Source: Verrucomicrobiota bacterium (GTDB lineage: Bacteria > Verrucomicrobiota > Kiritimatiellia > JAAZAB01). Taken from it: a stretch of DNA of 43,480 nt. Of this stretch, positions 1 through 8,393 are shown piece after piece (position 1 is the stretch's first letter; every line of letters begins with the position of its first letter). The notes below the pieces were generated by a model. That model did not search any database. It had not been told where the DNA came from and was given only the letters and a program-made list of their open reading frames with translations. A program made the position numbers and the translations under genes. The stretch covers positions 1 to 43,480 of the forward strand of contig JAHIJO010000224.1 in the NCBI GenBank assembly GCA_018898455.1, given 5' to 3'.

Positions 1-235
1 ATTCTGTGACCCAGTTGACAAAAAGTAGATTACCTCCAGCCAAGCATCCGTAATTCCGATTCTGGTGGTGCTGAATGACGTCCTGATAGTGATCCCGCCC
101 GCTCTTCATTCTCCGTTCCCCGTTCCGCATTCGGAACTCCCTGCTCCCCGTTCCGCGTTCAATACTCCGCATTCCGAGTTCTCATGTGGAACGGGACTGA
201 AGAATATCGCGAGAGAAATTATGTATAAGTTATTA
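1..235. repeat. Low-complexity intergenic repeat tract left of AbiE
   Basis: This stretch carries no convincing gene. Positions about 105-185 hold a degenerate tract built from units such as 'ttccgcattcgg', 'ccgttccgcgttc' and 'actccgcattccgag'. The same vocabulary reappears at 1890-2240 on the other side of the AbiE operon, including the identical 14-mer TTCAATACTCCGCA at 158-171 and 2008-2021. An open frame across the tract has only proline/serine-rich low-complexity content and is taken as spurious. Confidence 0.7.
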
Positions 236-266
236 TTGACGTATGGATACGAAATGTGTATCCATA
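236..266 (+). promoter_or_regulatory. AbiE operon promoter with embedded operator-like inverted repeat
   Basis: A perfect 9-bp inverted repeat with a 7-nt loop (TATGGATAC at 242-250, GTATCCATA at 258-266) lies 30 bases before the AbiEi start. A plausible -35 (TTGACG, 236-241) sits 17 nt before a weak -10 (TATCCA, 259-264), so the repeat fills the promoter spacer and overlaps the -10. AbiEi-family antitoxins are known to repress their own operon by binding inverted repeats upstream of it, which fits. The promoter boxes are a guess; the repeat is directly visible. Confidence 0.55.
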
Positions 267-295
267 TGCAAACAGAAACTTAGACAGGTGATTGA

Positions 296-1111
296 ATGAA
301 AGTGCCCGGAAGCAAGCAATATGGCGCTCTTGAGGCTTGGGTTGAGGCGTTGCCCTCCCAAGGACGGTACTCGTTTACTCGGAACGAGGCCATGAACGTT
401 TTCGGCCTAAACCGAAAGGCCTTCAATCGGTCAGCCGGTCGTCTGTCAGCCAGAAAGAAAATTGCCCGAATCCACGGCAAGTTCTATGTCGTCGTGCCGT
501 TGGAGCATGCCGCCGTGGGAGTGGTGCCCGCCGACTGGTTCATCGTGAAGCTAATGGAGCACTTAGGGCGACCTTTCTACGTTGGCGCACTCAGCGCGGC
601 AGAATATCACGGCGCCGCCCATCAACGTCCGCAGCGATATCAAGTGGTTACCGACCGTCCCCTGCGTGACATCGCATGTCGGGGTGTCGGCGTACGTTTT
701 TTCGTTAAGAAAAATCTCAGGGGAACTCCGGTTCAGCGGTTCAAAGGCGTGACCGGCTACATCCCCGTTTCGACCCCGGAGGCAACCGCGATTGACCTGA
801 TTCGATACAGCCGTAGGGTTGGCGGGTTGGATCAGGTGCTGACCGTGTTACAGGAACTCGGCGAAGTTCTGAACCCGGTGAAGCTGGTGGCGGCGGCGAA
901 GCTCGACGGCAACGTTGCCTACGCTCAGCGGCTGGGTTGGCTGTTGGAGAAGAGCGCCTTCGCCGCAAAAGTCGTCCGGCTGGCTCATTGGGTTTCCGGA
1001 CGGAAGCCCTTGCCGGCGAAATTGGAGCCGTCTGTTCCGTTACGGGGGTCGGTACGCGATAAACGATGGAACCTCTGGATTAACTCGGAGGTCGAAGGGG
1101 ATTTGTCATGA
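296..1111 (+). CDS. abiEi: AbiEi-family antitoxin of a type IV toxin-antitoxin system
   Basis: The 271-residue product matches the AbiEi family in layout. A winged helix-turn-helix occupies about residues 20-75 ('YSFTRNEAMNVFGLNRKAF' followed by a basic wing). A C-terminal domain follows with the family-like stretches 'YVGALSAAEYHGAAHQRPQ' near residue 100 and 'STPEATAIDLIRY' near residue 160. The protein is expected to bind DNA and repress the operon, and to neutralise the nucleotidyltransferase toxin made by the next gene without forming a stable complex with it. The stop overlaps the toxin start by four bases (ATGA at 1108-1111), indicating translational coupling. Start ATG 296 is preceded by a weak CAGGTGA. 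An operator-like inverted repeat lies just upstream. Family is confident; the protective role is inferred. Confidence 0.85.
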   Translation: MKVPGSKQYGALEAWVEALPSQGRYSFTRNEAMNVFGLNRKAFNRSAGRLSARKKIARIHGKFYVVVPLEHAAVGVVPADWFIVKLMEHLGRPFYVGALSAAEYHGAAHQRPQRYQVVTDRPLRDIACRGVGVRFFVKKNLRGTPVQRFKGVTGYIPVSTPEATAIDLIRYSRRVGGLDQVLTVLQELGEVLNPVKLVAAAKLDGNVAYAQRLGWLLEKSAFAAKVVRLAHWVSGRKPLPAKLEPSVPLRGSVRDKRWNLWINSEVEGDLS

Positions 1112-1896
1112 TTCCGCAGGCCTACATCGATGCGTGGCGGGCGCAGGCTCCCTGGCGTTCGGATGCGAAGGTCGAGCAGGATTTGATTATCTGCCGGGCG
1201 ATAGTCGGGGTTTTCAGCAATCCTGTTTTGGCGAAGCATCTTGTGTTCCGCGGTGGCACGGCGATGCACAAGATGTTCTTCAGTCCGCCGCGCCGCTATT
1301 CGGAAGATATTGATCTCGTGCAGATCGAAGGAGGTCCCATCGGGCCGATCTTTGATGCTCTGAGGGAGACGCTGACGCCCATCTTCGGGACGCCACAGAG
1401 GAAGCAAGGTCCAGGTGTGGTCACTCTGACGTACCGCATGGTGTCCGAAAGTCCTCCGGTCATTCCACTGAAGTTAAAAGTGGAGATCAACTCCAGGGAA
1501 CATTTTACGGTGCTTGGCGCGCAGAAGAGGCCGTTCGCCATCACGTCGCCGTGGTTTACGGGGCATTGCGACATTTCCACGTTCAGCCTTAATGAGCTTC
1601 TGGCGACCAAGCTTCGCGCTCTGTATCAGCGCCGGAAAGGCCGGGACCTGTTCGATCTGTGGCTTGGCCTGACCGAAGGGAAGGCCGATGCTCAACAGAT
1701 GATCAGCACATTTCGAAAGTATATGGAATTCGCTGGCCTCAAGGTTAGTCGCGCGGAGTTTGTCGCAAACCTGGCGGCGAAGCGTCAGCATCCGGGATTC
1801 ACGTCCGATCTTGGGGATTTGTTGCCCGTCGGAGCAGAATATGATTTCGAAGCGGGCTTTGCGGTTGTCGAACGCGAAATCGTGCCACGGCTTTGA
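1108..1896 (+). CDS. abiEii: AbiEii-family nucleotidyltransferase toxin
   Basis: The 262-residue product is a DUF1814/AbiEii nucleotidyltransferase. It shows the nucleotidyltransferase signature 'FRGGTAMHKMF' then 'RYSEDIDLV' (residues about 46-71), giving the G-G-T and D-x-D metal-binding residues. It also has the AbiEii third motif 'KLRALYQRRKGRDLFDLW' (about 166-183), whose lysine and aspartate are important in the family. Known relatives block growth by modifying tRNA acceptor ends with nucleotides, giving abortive infection. The length is typical and the motifs are intact, so the toxin is probably functional. It is coupled to the antitoxin gene by a four-base overlap. The stop at 1894-1896 leads straight into repeat-rich intergenic DNA. 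Confidence 0.88.
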   Translation: MIPQAYIDAWRAQAPWRSDAKVEQDLIICRAIVGVFSNPVLAKHLVFRGGTAMHKMFFSPPRRYSEDIDLVQIEGGPIGPIFDALRETLTPIFGTPQRKQGPGVVTLTYRMVSESPPVIPLKLKVEINSREHFTVLGAQKRPFAITSPWFTGHCDISTFSLNELLATKLRALYQRRKGRDLFDLWLGLTEGKADAQQMISTFRKYMEFAGLKVSRAEFVANLAAKRQHPGFTSDLGDLLPVGAEYDFEAGFAVVEREIVPRL

Positions 1897-2297
1897 GTTC
1901 CGAATTCCCCGTTCTCGGAGCGAAGCGTAGATCCCGAGCTTGTCGAGGGGCGCCTTCCCTTTCCTCGCTCACCACCTCATTCCGCGTTCATCGTTCCGCG
2001 CTCCTCATTCAATACTCCGCAATCCAAAATCCAAAATCCAAAATCATTCCGCAATCCCCATTCCGCCCTCCTTCGTTCGCCTGCGGCCTGCCCGCCGAAG
2101 CCTTGGCGCAGGCAGGCGCAACTTCCGCCGTCGCCCTTTGGGCTATGGTGGACAAGTCGAAGGGTTCCGCGGGAGCTTCACATTCCCAAATCCACAATCC
2201 GAAATCCACATTCCGCAATCTCATATACGACCAAGGTCCAATATCCAAGATTTCGGCGTTCTGATAATTTGATGTTGTTTAGTGAAAAAAGAATCTC
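1897..2297. repeat. Low-complexity and palindromic intergenic repeats right of AbiE
   Basis: About 400 bases without a credible gene. Positions 1900-2075 and 2185-2240 are degenerate runs of 'ttccgcgttc', 'aatccaaaatcc' and 'cattccgcaatc' units. Between them, about 2080-2165, is a different module with 'cctgcccgccgaagcc' and 'ggcgcaggcagg' able to pair, followed by 'ctttgggctatggtggacaa'. Such modules are typical of dispersed intergenic repeats in uncultured bacterial genomes (established pattern, recalled rather than searched). Open frames over the tract are compositional artefacts. Confidence 0.7.
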
Positions 2298-2309
2298 GGG
2301 AGGTGTGTG

Positions 2310-2597
2310 ATGGCGGATGCAAAGCGGGTTGTGTGCATCATTGATGATGATCCTTCGATCCGTTGCGGATTCAAGAGATTGATGGATGCCTACGGTTACG
2401 ACACGCAGGTCTTCGCCTCGGGGCGTGAGTTTCTTGCCGGCGGCCTGCCCGCAGTGCTTTCGGCACAGTCGATGCAGGCGGGCATTCCCGGCCCCGATGC
2501 CTGCCTCATTATCGATGTGGCCATGGCCGACGACTCCTGCGTGCCGCCCGATTCCCTGCTCCGGGAATTCATCGGCGGCAGTCGCTCCACCTATTGA
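2310..2597 (+). pseudogene. Truncated response-regulator receiver domain
   Basis: A GGGAGG ribosome site at 2298-2303 precedes ATG 2310 by six bases. The first 75 or so residues look like the N-terminal half of a FixJ/NtrC-type receiver: 'VVCIIDDDPSIRCGFKRLM' gives the acidic pocket, and 'ACLIIDVAMADDS' contains the likely phospho-acceptor aspartate of strand beta-3. The frame then runs into unrelated sequence and stops at 95 residues. The conserved Thr/Ser and Lys of strands beta-4 and beta-5, and any output domain, are missing. It is therefore read as the 5' remnant of a response-regulator gene cut off by a rearrangement. It could be a small stand-alone protein, but lack of half the domain makes that unlikely. 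Confidence 0.65.
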
Positions 2598-2687
2598 GCG
2601 TCTGGCAAAACTCCTACGGACGCGATCCCGATTCTTCAGAGATCGGTACGTCCCTCCACTCGTGGCGCGTTGGCGGGAAATGAATTA

Positions 2688-2825
2688 TTAAGCGATCGGC
2701 TGCGCCCCTTGCGTATTCCGGCGGATATTCTGGTCACCAGTCGCGCAATCTACAAGGAGTGGTCGCGAATTCCCGGAACGGTGATATACACGGCAGCATG
2801 GGTCGGCATCTTTGAAGGCTGTACT
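2688..2825 (+). pseudogene. Remnant of a minimal nucleotidyltransferase (MNT) C-terminus
   Basis: In one plus-strand frame the segment reads 'LRIPADILVTSRAIYKEW' followed by 'SRIPGTVIYTAAWVGIFEG'. This matches the C-terminal half of MNT-type nucleotidyltransferases (the 'PVDILV.. EEFE.. VPGTV...A..EG..LY' pattern), usually the antitoxin partner of HEPN toxins. The N-terminal catalytic GSxxxG...DxD part is absent, and downstream the frame lacks family features. It lies antisense to the tail of the truncated Orc1/Cdc6-like gene, so the two cannot both be intact; both appear to be broken at a junction near 2830-2870. Confidence 0.5.
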
Positions 2826-3570
2826 GCCGGCCTGGACTGGGGAGAGCTACGGGAACTGGGAAAATATCAGTCATCGCGGCAATCTCACCAAGCATGGCCT
2901 CATCAACTGTTTTCAGCCCCGTTTCGGCACGATCCTTCAGGATGTCGAGGATCTCCTGGGCGGAATAGCTGTCGAAATGAATATATTCGGGTTGCAGGGA
3001 CGAACGTGTGGATTCGTCAAGGTTCCGGAGATAGCGCGGATTATTACTCAGCAGGACGACGGAATACTGCCGCTTGCTTCGCGATAGGAAATAAAGAACA
3101 TCTTTACGCACATCTTTTTCGCAGAGCATATCGCTCTCGTCCAGGACGATCACGGCTGGGCCGGGAATCGTCTGTTCGAATCGCTCACATAGCTCAGAGT
3201 AAGCATAGCCCCTCGGGTGCATTTTTAGAATATTGGCCAGGACCTTGAATGACGTGTTATGAACGCGGCAATTCACACCGTGGAAGGGCAGCCCCAATTT
3301 CTCTTTCAGCGCCTTTGCCAGATAGCGGAAAGTCAGGGTTTTCCCACAACCACGGGGGCCGACAATGACCAGGTGGCGGGGAATGCCGCTCTGCTGGTAA
3401 CGCACAAGGCAGTCAATAATGCGTTTTGTTTCCGGCCGGATCAGCGGCTTATCCGGAATGAACGAGAAGTCAAATACTCGGAAGTCCTTTACACTCGACC
3501 CGACGCGTTCAGCCTCCTCACGCGATTTCTCAATGTATTCCAGCAAGCTTTCCATCCTCTCTTCACGCAT
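2734..3570 (-). pseudogene. Orc1/Cdc6-like AAA+ ATPase, 3'-truncated
   Basis: The first 230 or so residues closely resemble Orc1/Cdc6-type AAA+ initiator ATPases. A lead-in is followed by Walker A 'GPRGCGKT', 'VNCRVHNTSFKVL', Walker B 'VIVLDESDML', sensor-1 'VVLLSNNPRYL', and 'RSSLQPEYIHFDSYSAQEI' with the arginine region. After 'LGEIAAMTD' the expected GDARxAL sensor-2 helix and the winged-helix DNA-binding domain are missing. The remaining 45 or so residues are proline/arginine-rich and are encoded antisense to a nucleotidyltransferase remnant, so the tail is not native. Orc1/Cdc6 proteins load replication factors in archaea; bacterial homologues are known but of unclear role. It lies 99 bp downstream of the helicase gene on the same strand and could have been the last gene of that operon. 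Confidence 0.7.
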
Positions 3571-3669
3571 TCACCTCATAAAGAAGCAAGGGCATGGGAG
3601 TATAAAAAGGTTGTGGTATCTGCACGTATCGACCCCGAGAGCCAGATTCATCTTATATCCTACGAACCA

Positions 3670-6441
3670 TCATGATGGGCACAGACGAATCTGGAATTCT
3701 TTGCCATATTTATCCGGAAGAGAAATGCCATCAACCCGATCTTCCACGTCAGTGTCCCATTCTGGACGATGGCCCAGGATGAATTTGAACCAACGCTCAC
3801 GGTCCCGGACAACATTGAACATTCGTTCATCGATCGTTCCAGGGATGTAGTGTCTGTGGATGTTGAGCTTGGCCAGATGCTTGGTTTTCTTGGATTGAAG
3901 TCGCCGTTCCACAAGACTTCCCAGCCTGTCAATCCGGCCCACACGTTGCTCAAGGCGCGCCGGGTTCCAGGCCAGATCATAGTGGACTATCCGCGAACAT
4001 TCACGGTGAAGATCGAGCCCCTCTTGCATAACCTCCGAAGCAATAAGCACATAGGGTCGAAACGGGGTGTTGAACCCGTATCTGTGTCTAAGCCGATCTG
4101 CAGAGCTTTCATTGCCGCTTGCTCTAGCTACAAGACTTTCGGTTGCTAATCCCTTTGTGTAAGCCTGGACCTCGGCAGATGGCAGCGTTCGCATTTCCCA
4201 AAGAAATCGGCGCATGAGGCCCTTTACCGAATCCGAGTTGAAAACGCGCAGAATCGCAGTCTCAGCTTGTCCTCTATGCAAATCCGTCAATTTGCCGATG
4301 GCTTTGCCGAGCAATTCCGGGACGGCTAGAACACCTGCTACAGCCTCCAGGAGATTCTCCCTGGCATCTAAGTCCGTTAGGGCAGCAAGGTCCTTGGAGT
4401 GTTCATCCCATACGCTTCGATGGCGGATGATCCTGCGCAGCCAATTTTTAAGTTGAGCACGGGAAGCACCATGTCTTCTCAAAATCCACTCCTCATCATC
4501 CGGCGTGACATTTCGCAGTGGTCGAATGCGACGATCCACCGCGTAAGGGACCTTATTTCCTTTCCAGTACCTTGTTTGAGGGGAATCCTCATGCTTCATC
4601 GGAAATTTATCTGGGTTCCCAAAAACCATCCACTCACAGACATAAGTCAGTAATTGCCAATTCGGACTCTTTGCCTTCCCAATAAGCCCCACGCGATACT
4701 GTCCCGATAATCTATAAAGACCACGTAGTACGTCGTCGTACAGCACATCAACCGCCGGCAACCGTCGTAAACATGATCGAAAGTAGTTTTCTTGGAACAA
4801 AAGCCATAACGTATCGCGAGAAGCAGTCATCCTTTTACGCAACTGGCGCAGTCTCTTATCCACCTCTCCCCTCGGCATCCCGATCTGCCCGTATACCTCT
4901 TCTTCGAGGACGGCATTCAGACGTGTCTGGAGCGATCGTACCGTTTCGATTCTCGATGTAAACACTAGGACCTTTTCATTGGCTGCGAAAGCGGCCTTGA
5001 CTACGTTGAGAAGCTTTAGGAACTTCGGATGCGCCGCGTCATCATCATCAACAAGAAACCGCATCGCTTTTCGGTAGAAGGTTACCGGCCGTGATCCACA
5101 GATGCGTCCGTTCATGACGGCGCTGGCACGGAAAGCCGCCCATGAGCTTGTTAGGGAGACGTTTTGAGTGGCACTGAAAGTTCTCCTCTGTCGCTGATAC
5201 TCGTAGAGAAGACGATGCAGAATGGCAAACGGCAGTTGATCCATGCGCCCAAGGGATATGGGACCTTCGTTGGAAATTCGATATGGTCTTTCTTTCACAT
5301 TTCGGATTACCCACTTTGATAGCGTTTGCTCCATTACCTCATGCATCTGTTGCAGAAGCTTGTACGCTTCACAAAAACTCTTGATTCCCGGCGATGCGAA
5401 CTTTGCCTTGTCATATATAGCCTGTTTCTCAGTATCTGAAAGCTGTTGCCATGCTCGCTCAAAACTTCTTACCCGATCTTGATATTCTCTTGCACAAGTG
5501 GTGACACTTTTCGCTTCCTGCGCCATGTCCCTTGCTGCCCGTTCGGTCGAAAGCCGAAATAGAACCATGATGTTCTCCAATTCATCAGGACCGAGCTGAA
5601 ATGGTGTCGCCGTCAGGAACAGCATGTCGCGAAACGCCTGGTCAAACACGCCTTCCAACGAGCGATAGCGCTTTGTGTCCGGGTTCCTTAAATGGTGTGC
5701 TTCATCCACCACGATCAAACTAAAGTGCCGCAAACGGATCTTGATCAGACGCCAGCGGATGTCATCTTGCAGCCACCGCAGCTTCCAATCCGGTACAGAT
5801 TCCGGGTCGAATGGGTGGCATCCACGCTCTTCCAGCAAGGAGTGGATGACGTTTCTCAACGATGGAATGCGCCACCCATTCCAGTATACGTTCTTCCGTG
5901 GCCGGGGCGCTGTCCTCGCGCGACCTCCAAGTCGCCGCCAGAGTGCCTTCCTCTCTTCTCGACAAAGATTCGCACCGCGCGATATGAGTTGATAAATAGT
6001 GTCTCGAAAACTGCGCCGTTCGATATGCCTGTGTGAGTGGAAGAAGACGGAAACCGGCAGTATCCACACCCGACTTTTGTTCTTTGTCCCGAGCAAATCA
6101 TCAAGATTTCTGGTGTTATCCGGCTGAGGTCGCATGACTCTGCCGACATGATCATGCACATTCTCTCGTCGGAAACGTTCTAAGTCCTGTGTCCATTTCT
6201 CGGCCAGATCCGTTGATGGAGTGAGAACAAGCACACGGCTTCTCGGATAGCTGACGAGGTACTGAGCAATGACACCCAGGGCCACGTAGGTCTTCCCCAT
6301 GCCAACTTCATCGCAAAGAATAACACCCGGTTGTGTTCTTAACTTATCGAGGATTAGGCGCATCGTGCTTGCCTGGCGGTCGGCGTCATCGTCCGATACC
6401 CTTTTCTGGGTCCCTTTGAAATTGACAGTTATACTGCTCAT
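3670..6441 (-). CDS. SNF2-like superfamily 2 helicase with large insertion
   Basis: A 923-residue SF2 translocase of SNF2/RapA type. Walker A 'DEVGMGKT' is at residues about 44-51, motif II 'VVDEAHHL' near 245, and motif III 'FLTATPFQLG' near 273. Motif IV 'EKVLVFTSR' is near 490, and motifs V-VI 'ASEVMQEGLDL' and 'NPARLEQRVGRIDRLG' near 800-845. About 300 residues separate motifs IV and V, far more than usual, forming a lobe-2 insertion of unknown function. ATP-driven translocation on duplex DNA is expected. The start ATG overlaps the stop of the PLD-family gene (6438-6441), so the two are translationally coupled and probably act together, with the helicase tracking DNA and the partner cutting it. 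No nuclease domain of its own is seen. Family confident; defence role inferred from context. Confidence 0.85.
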   Translation of the reverse strand: MSSITVNFKGTQKRVSDDDADRQASTMRLILDKLRTQPGVILCDEVGMGKTYVALGVIAQYLVSYPRSRVLVLTPSTDLAEKWTQDLERFRRENVHDHVGRVMRPQPDNTRNLDDLLGTKNKSRVWILPVSVFFHSHRHIERRSFRDTIYQLISRGANLCREERKALWRRLGGRARTAPRPRKNVYWNGWRIPSLRNVIHSLLEERGCHPFDPESVPDWKLRWLQDDIRWRLIKIRLRHFSLIVVDEAHHLRNPDTKRYRSLEGVFDQAFRDMLFLTATPFQLGPDELENIMVLFRLSTERAARDMAQEAKSVTTCAREYQDRVRSFERAWQQLSDTEKQAIYDKAKFASPGIKSFCEAYKLLQQMHEVMEQTLSKWVIRNVKERPYRISNEGPISLGRMDQLPFAILHRLLYEYQRQRRTFSATQNVSLTSSWAAFRASAVMNGRICGSRPVTFYRKAMRFLVDDDDAAHPKFLKLLNVVKAAFAANEKVLVFTSRIETVRSLQTRLNAVLEEEVYGQIGMPRGEVDKRLRQLRKRMTASRDTLWLLFQENYFRSCLRRLPAVDVLYDDVLRGLYRLSGQYRVGLIGKAKSPNWQLLTYVCEWMVFGNPDKFPMKHEDSPQTRYWKGNKVPYAVDRRIRPLRNVTPDDEEWILRRHGASRAQLKNWLRRIIRHRSVWDEHSKDLAALTDLDARENLLEAVAGVLAVPELLGKAIGKLTDLHRGQAETAILRVFNSDSVKGLMRRFLWEMRTLPSAEVQAYTKGLATESLVARASGNESSADRLRHRYGFNTPFRPYVLIASEVMQEGLDLHRECSRIVHYDLAWNPARLEQRVGRIDRLGSLVERRLQSKKTKHLAKLNIHRHYIPGTIDERMFNVVRDRERWFKFILGHRPEWDTDVEDRVDGISLPDKYGKEFQIRLCPS

Positions 6442-8393
6442 TTCCTGTGCCAGCCTTCCGCGCCAACGCGAGTATAGAAATTACGGATTTTTGTGAGTTT
6501 TCTCTGAGTGTGATCGAATTTTCTTTCATTTACCACCACTTGTCGCTGAAGCTTCTGAAGCGAGCGTTTGGCGAATCTTGAGGCCAACGACCGGGGATCC
6601 TTCTCTCCCTTCCATTGGATCGAAGCAAGCATGCCTTGCATTTCCAGCAAGGCGAAGTGCCGGAACGCGATATCGAGATTCTGGTCGTTTGTGAGTCCGA
6701 CAGCTATTCGGTTCAGTCCCAGATCCCCGTCAAACAACGCGCGGGCCTCTGCGCGAGTTGAGATGGATCCGGAGAGGCGCTTTTTCAAATTCTCCATGGC
6801 CTTAGTGAAGCGGGACAATAGATCCATATACGGGACATTAGGAGTTTCTTTCTCGACTGTAGCGTTCGCCGTTTGTCTTTCTCTTGCACGCGCCAGGAGA
6901 TGTCTCAGGTTAACCACTCCATGCGCCAGCATCTCTAAAATAGTATCGTAGTCCAGGGCATCCATGCCTGGCAATTCAGGCAACATTTCTTTGTCGATAA
7001 CACCAATCGGGAAACTTCCTTTGTGTTGCCCTTCCATCACCATGAGGCATGAGTCTTCATGTAGGGTGAAGTGCAATTCCTTTTTGCGTGGAAAACCGAT
7101 CTTCTTCCCGGAAAGCATTTGGTTCGACTCGTACCACACAGACCAATTCCCAGCTGGTTTTCGCGACGAGAATACGAGGCGCAGCACCTTTCTCGTTGCG
7201 TCATACTCTGCAGATGTCAGAAATGGAAGCCATCCAGCTTGAGTGATATCTTCCTCTGATGGACGTGCAACAATATCTTGCCACGGGACCGTCATTGCCA
7301 CGGGAGGAAGCATCCGCGCGATTTCGATCCACTTGCCAGTGAGCGCAATGGCCGCTTCGGCATTGCGCTGTCCACCCGCCGCAAGCAGCGCTCGGTTGGT
7401 AAAATTCGGCGACCCCAGCAAAGCCCAGCCGTACTTCCCTGATTTTGCAGCATAGATCTTCGCATGAAGTATGCGAGTCTTGATATCAGTCGCTTTTTTA
7501 TTTGCACCGGAATTTTGCCCACAGCCAATCATCCATTGGTTACTAATCACGCAACATTCCGGTTGAATTCGAGCCAGAGTCTGTTTCGAGATGGGTAGCC
7601 GGTATTCTGGTTTGGCTTTGCCTGGTCGCTCTGTAAGGTATAGATGAATATTCGGCTTCCCGAACTCGCTCAAAGGTCCCATTCGACCACCCTGATCGAA
7701 GAATGGTGAGACGATATGAAGGTCCTCGATGTATTTGTGCTGGCCAATTTCATGTCTCCATTGTTTTACGAGCGGCAAGGCGCGCTCGCTGTGAAGAAGT
7801 CGCGCATGACCACGTCCCTTCGGAATCCTTTTCCTCAGCTTGCCGAGTATCTCCTTAAATACCTGAGAACTTGGCCACTCGCGTTGCGCCACGCAGGATA
7901 GAAAATCCAGAGCGTCTCTGCCTGCCTGTTCAAATTTGTCTCCGAACTCAGAGGAGGCCATCCAAAGCACCTCCAGATTGCTGTGGAAGCCTGACTCCGT
8001 GATATTTGCTGATGAAACCGCCATCCGGAAATCCCGGTCGAAGGCTAAAAGAAAGAGCTTCGGATGAAAAGCGGGGTAATTCTCGGCGAACAGCAGTTCA
8101 TACGTTTCCAATCCTTTCTTGATGGAGAAATCGAATCGACCCTTGTCTGCCAGCACAAGTACGTCGCTGTTGCGCAGCCGACTTCGCAGTTCCAATAGGT
8201 AGTCCTTACACTTTTCAGTTTGTGACTCCAAATCTGCTCCCACGGTGTCAACACCGACCAGCGTAGGCAGGATAACCCCTTCCAGATATTTCAAGTCGAG
8301 GTCGTATGTTGTTAGAACAGCCACGCGGAGACGCTGCCCATCGGGAGGTCTCATTAAGTCCAGCAATGACATCTGTTCCGGCGTTTTGCTCAT
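6438..8393 (-). CDS. Phospholipase D-family nuclease-like protein with two HKD-type motifs
   Basis: The 651-residue product has a PLD-like core in the first half. The first active-site motif reads 'FHPKLFLLAFDRDFRMAVSS' then 'ANITESG' (residues about 109-135). The second reads 'LHAKIYAAKSGKYGWALLGS' then 'PNFTNRAL' (about 309-338). Each supplies the H-x-K residues and the downstream S/N residues of PLD nucleases, as in helicase-associated PLD proteins such as those of DISARM. The C-terminal 250 residues are unrecognised, with helical and coiled segments near the end. Residues 7-11 are QMSLL, identical to the beta-clamp-binding pentapeptide of MutS. The gene overlaps both neighbours by four bases. 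DNA cleavage is the likely activity, inferred from the family. Confidence 0.8.
   Translation of the reverse strand: MSKTPEQMSLLDLMRPPDGQRLRVAVLTTYDLDLKYLEGVILPTLVGVDTVGADLESQTEKCKDYLLELRSRLRNSDVLVLADKGRFDFSIKKGLETYELLFAENYPAFHPKLFLLAFDRDFRMAVSSANITESGFHSNLEVLWMASSEFGDKFEQAGRDALDFLSCVAQREWPSSQVFKEILGKLRKRIPKGRGHARLLHSERALPLVKQWRHEIGQHKYIEDLHIVSPFFDQGGRMGPLSEFGKPNIHLYLTERPGKAKPEYRLPISKQTLARIQPECCVISNQWMIGCGQNSGANKKATDIKTRILHAKIYAAKSGKYGWALLGSPNFTNRALLAAGGQRNAEAAIALTGKWIEIARMLPPVAMTVPWQDIVARPSEEDITQAGWLPFLTSAEYDATRKVLRLVFSSRKPAGNWSVWYESNQMLSGKKIGFPRKKELHFTLHEDSCLMVMEGQHKGSFPIGVIDKEMLPELPGMDALDYDTILEMLAHGVVNLRHLLARARERQTANATVEKETPNVPYMDLLSRFTKAMENLKKRLSGSISTRAEARALFDGDLGLNRIAVGLTNDQNLDIAFRHFALLEMQGMLASIQWKGEKDPRSLASRFAKRSLQKLQRQVVVNERKFDHTQRKLTKIRNFYTRVGAEGWHRK

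Noticed and set aside
65-283. A 72-codon open frame before AbiE
   Set aside because: It is made of low-complexity repeat DNA and spans the AbiE promoter.
1893-2272. Several overlapping open frames after AbiEii on both strands
   Set aside because: All consist of repeat vocabulary (N-P-K-S-K, H-S-x-x-x patterns) and have no ribosome site.
6908-6920. GTTAACCACT matching the tRNA-Asn anticodon arm, considered as a left attachment site
   Set aside because: Only about ten bases and in the middle of the PLD coding sequence; a chance match is likely.
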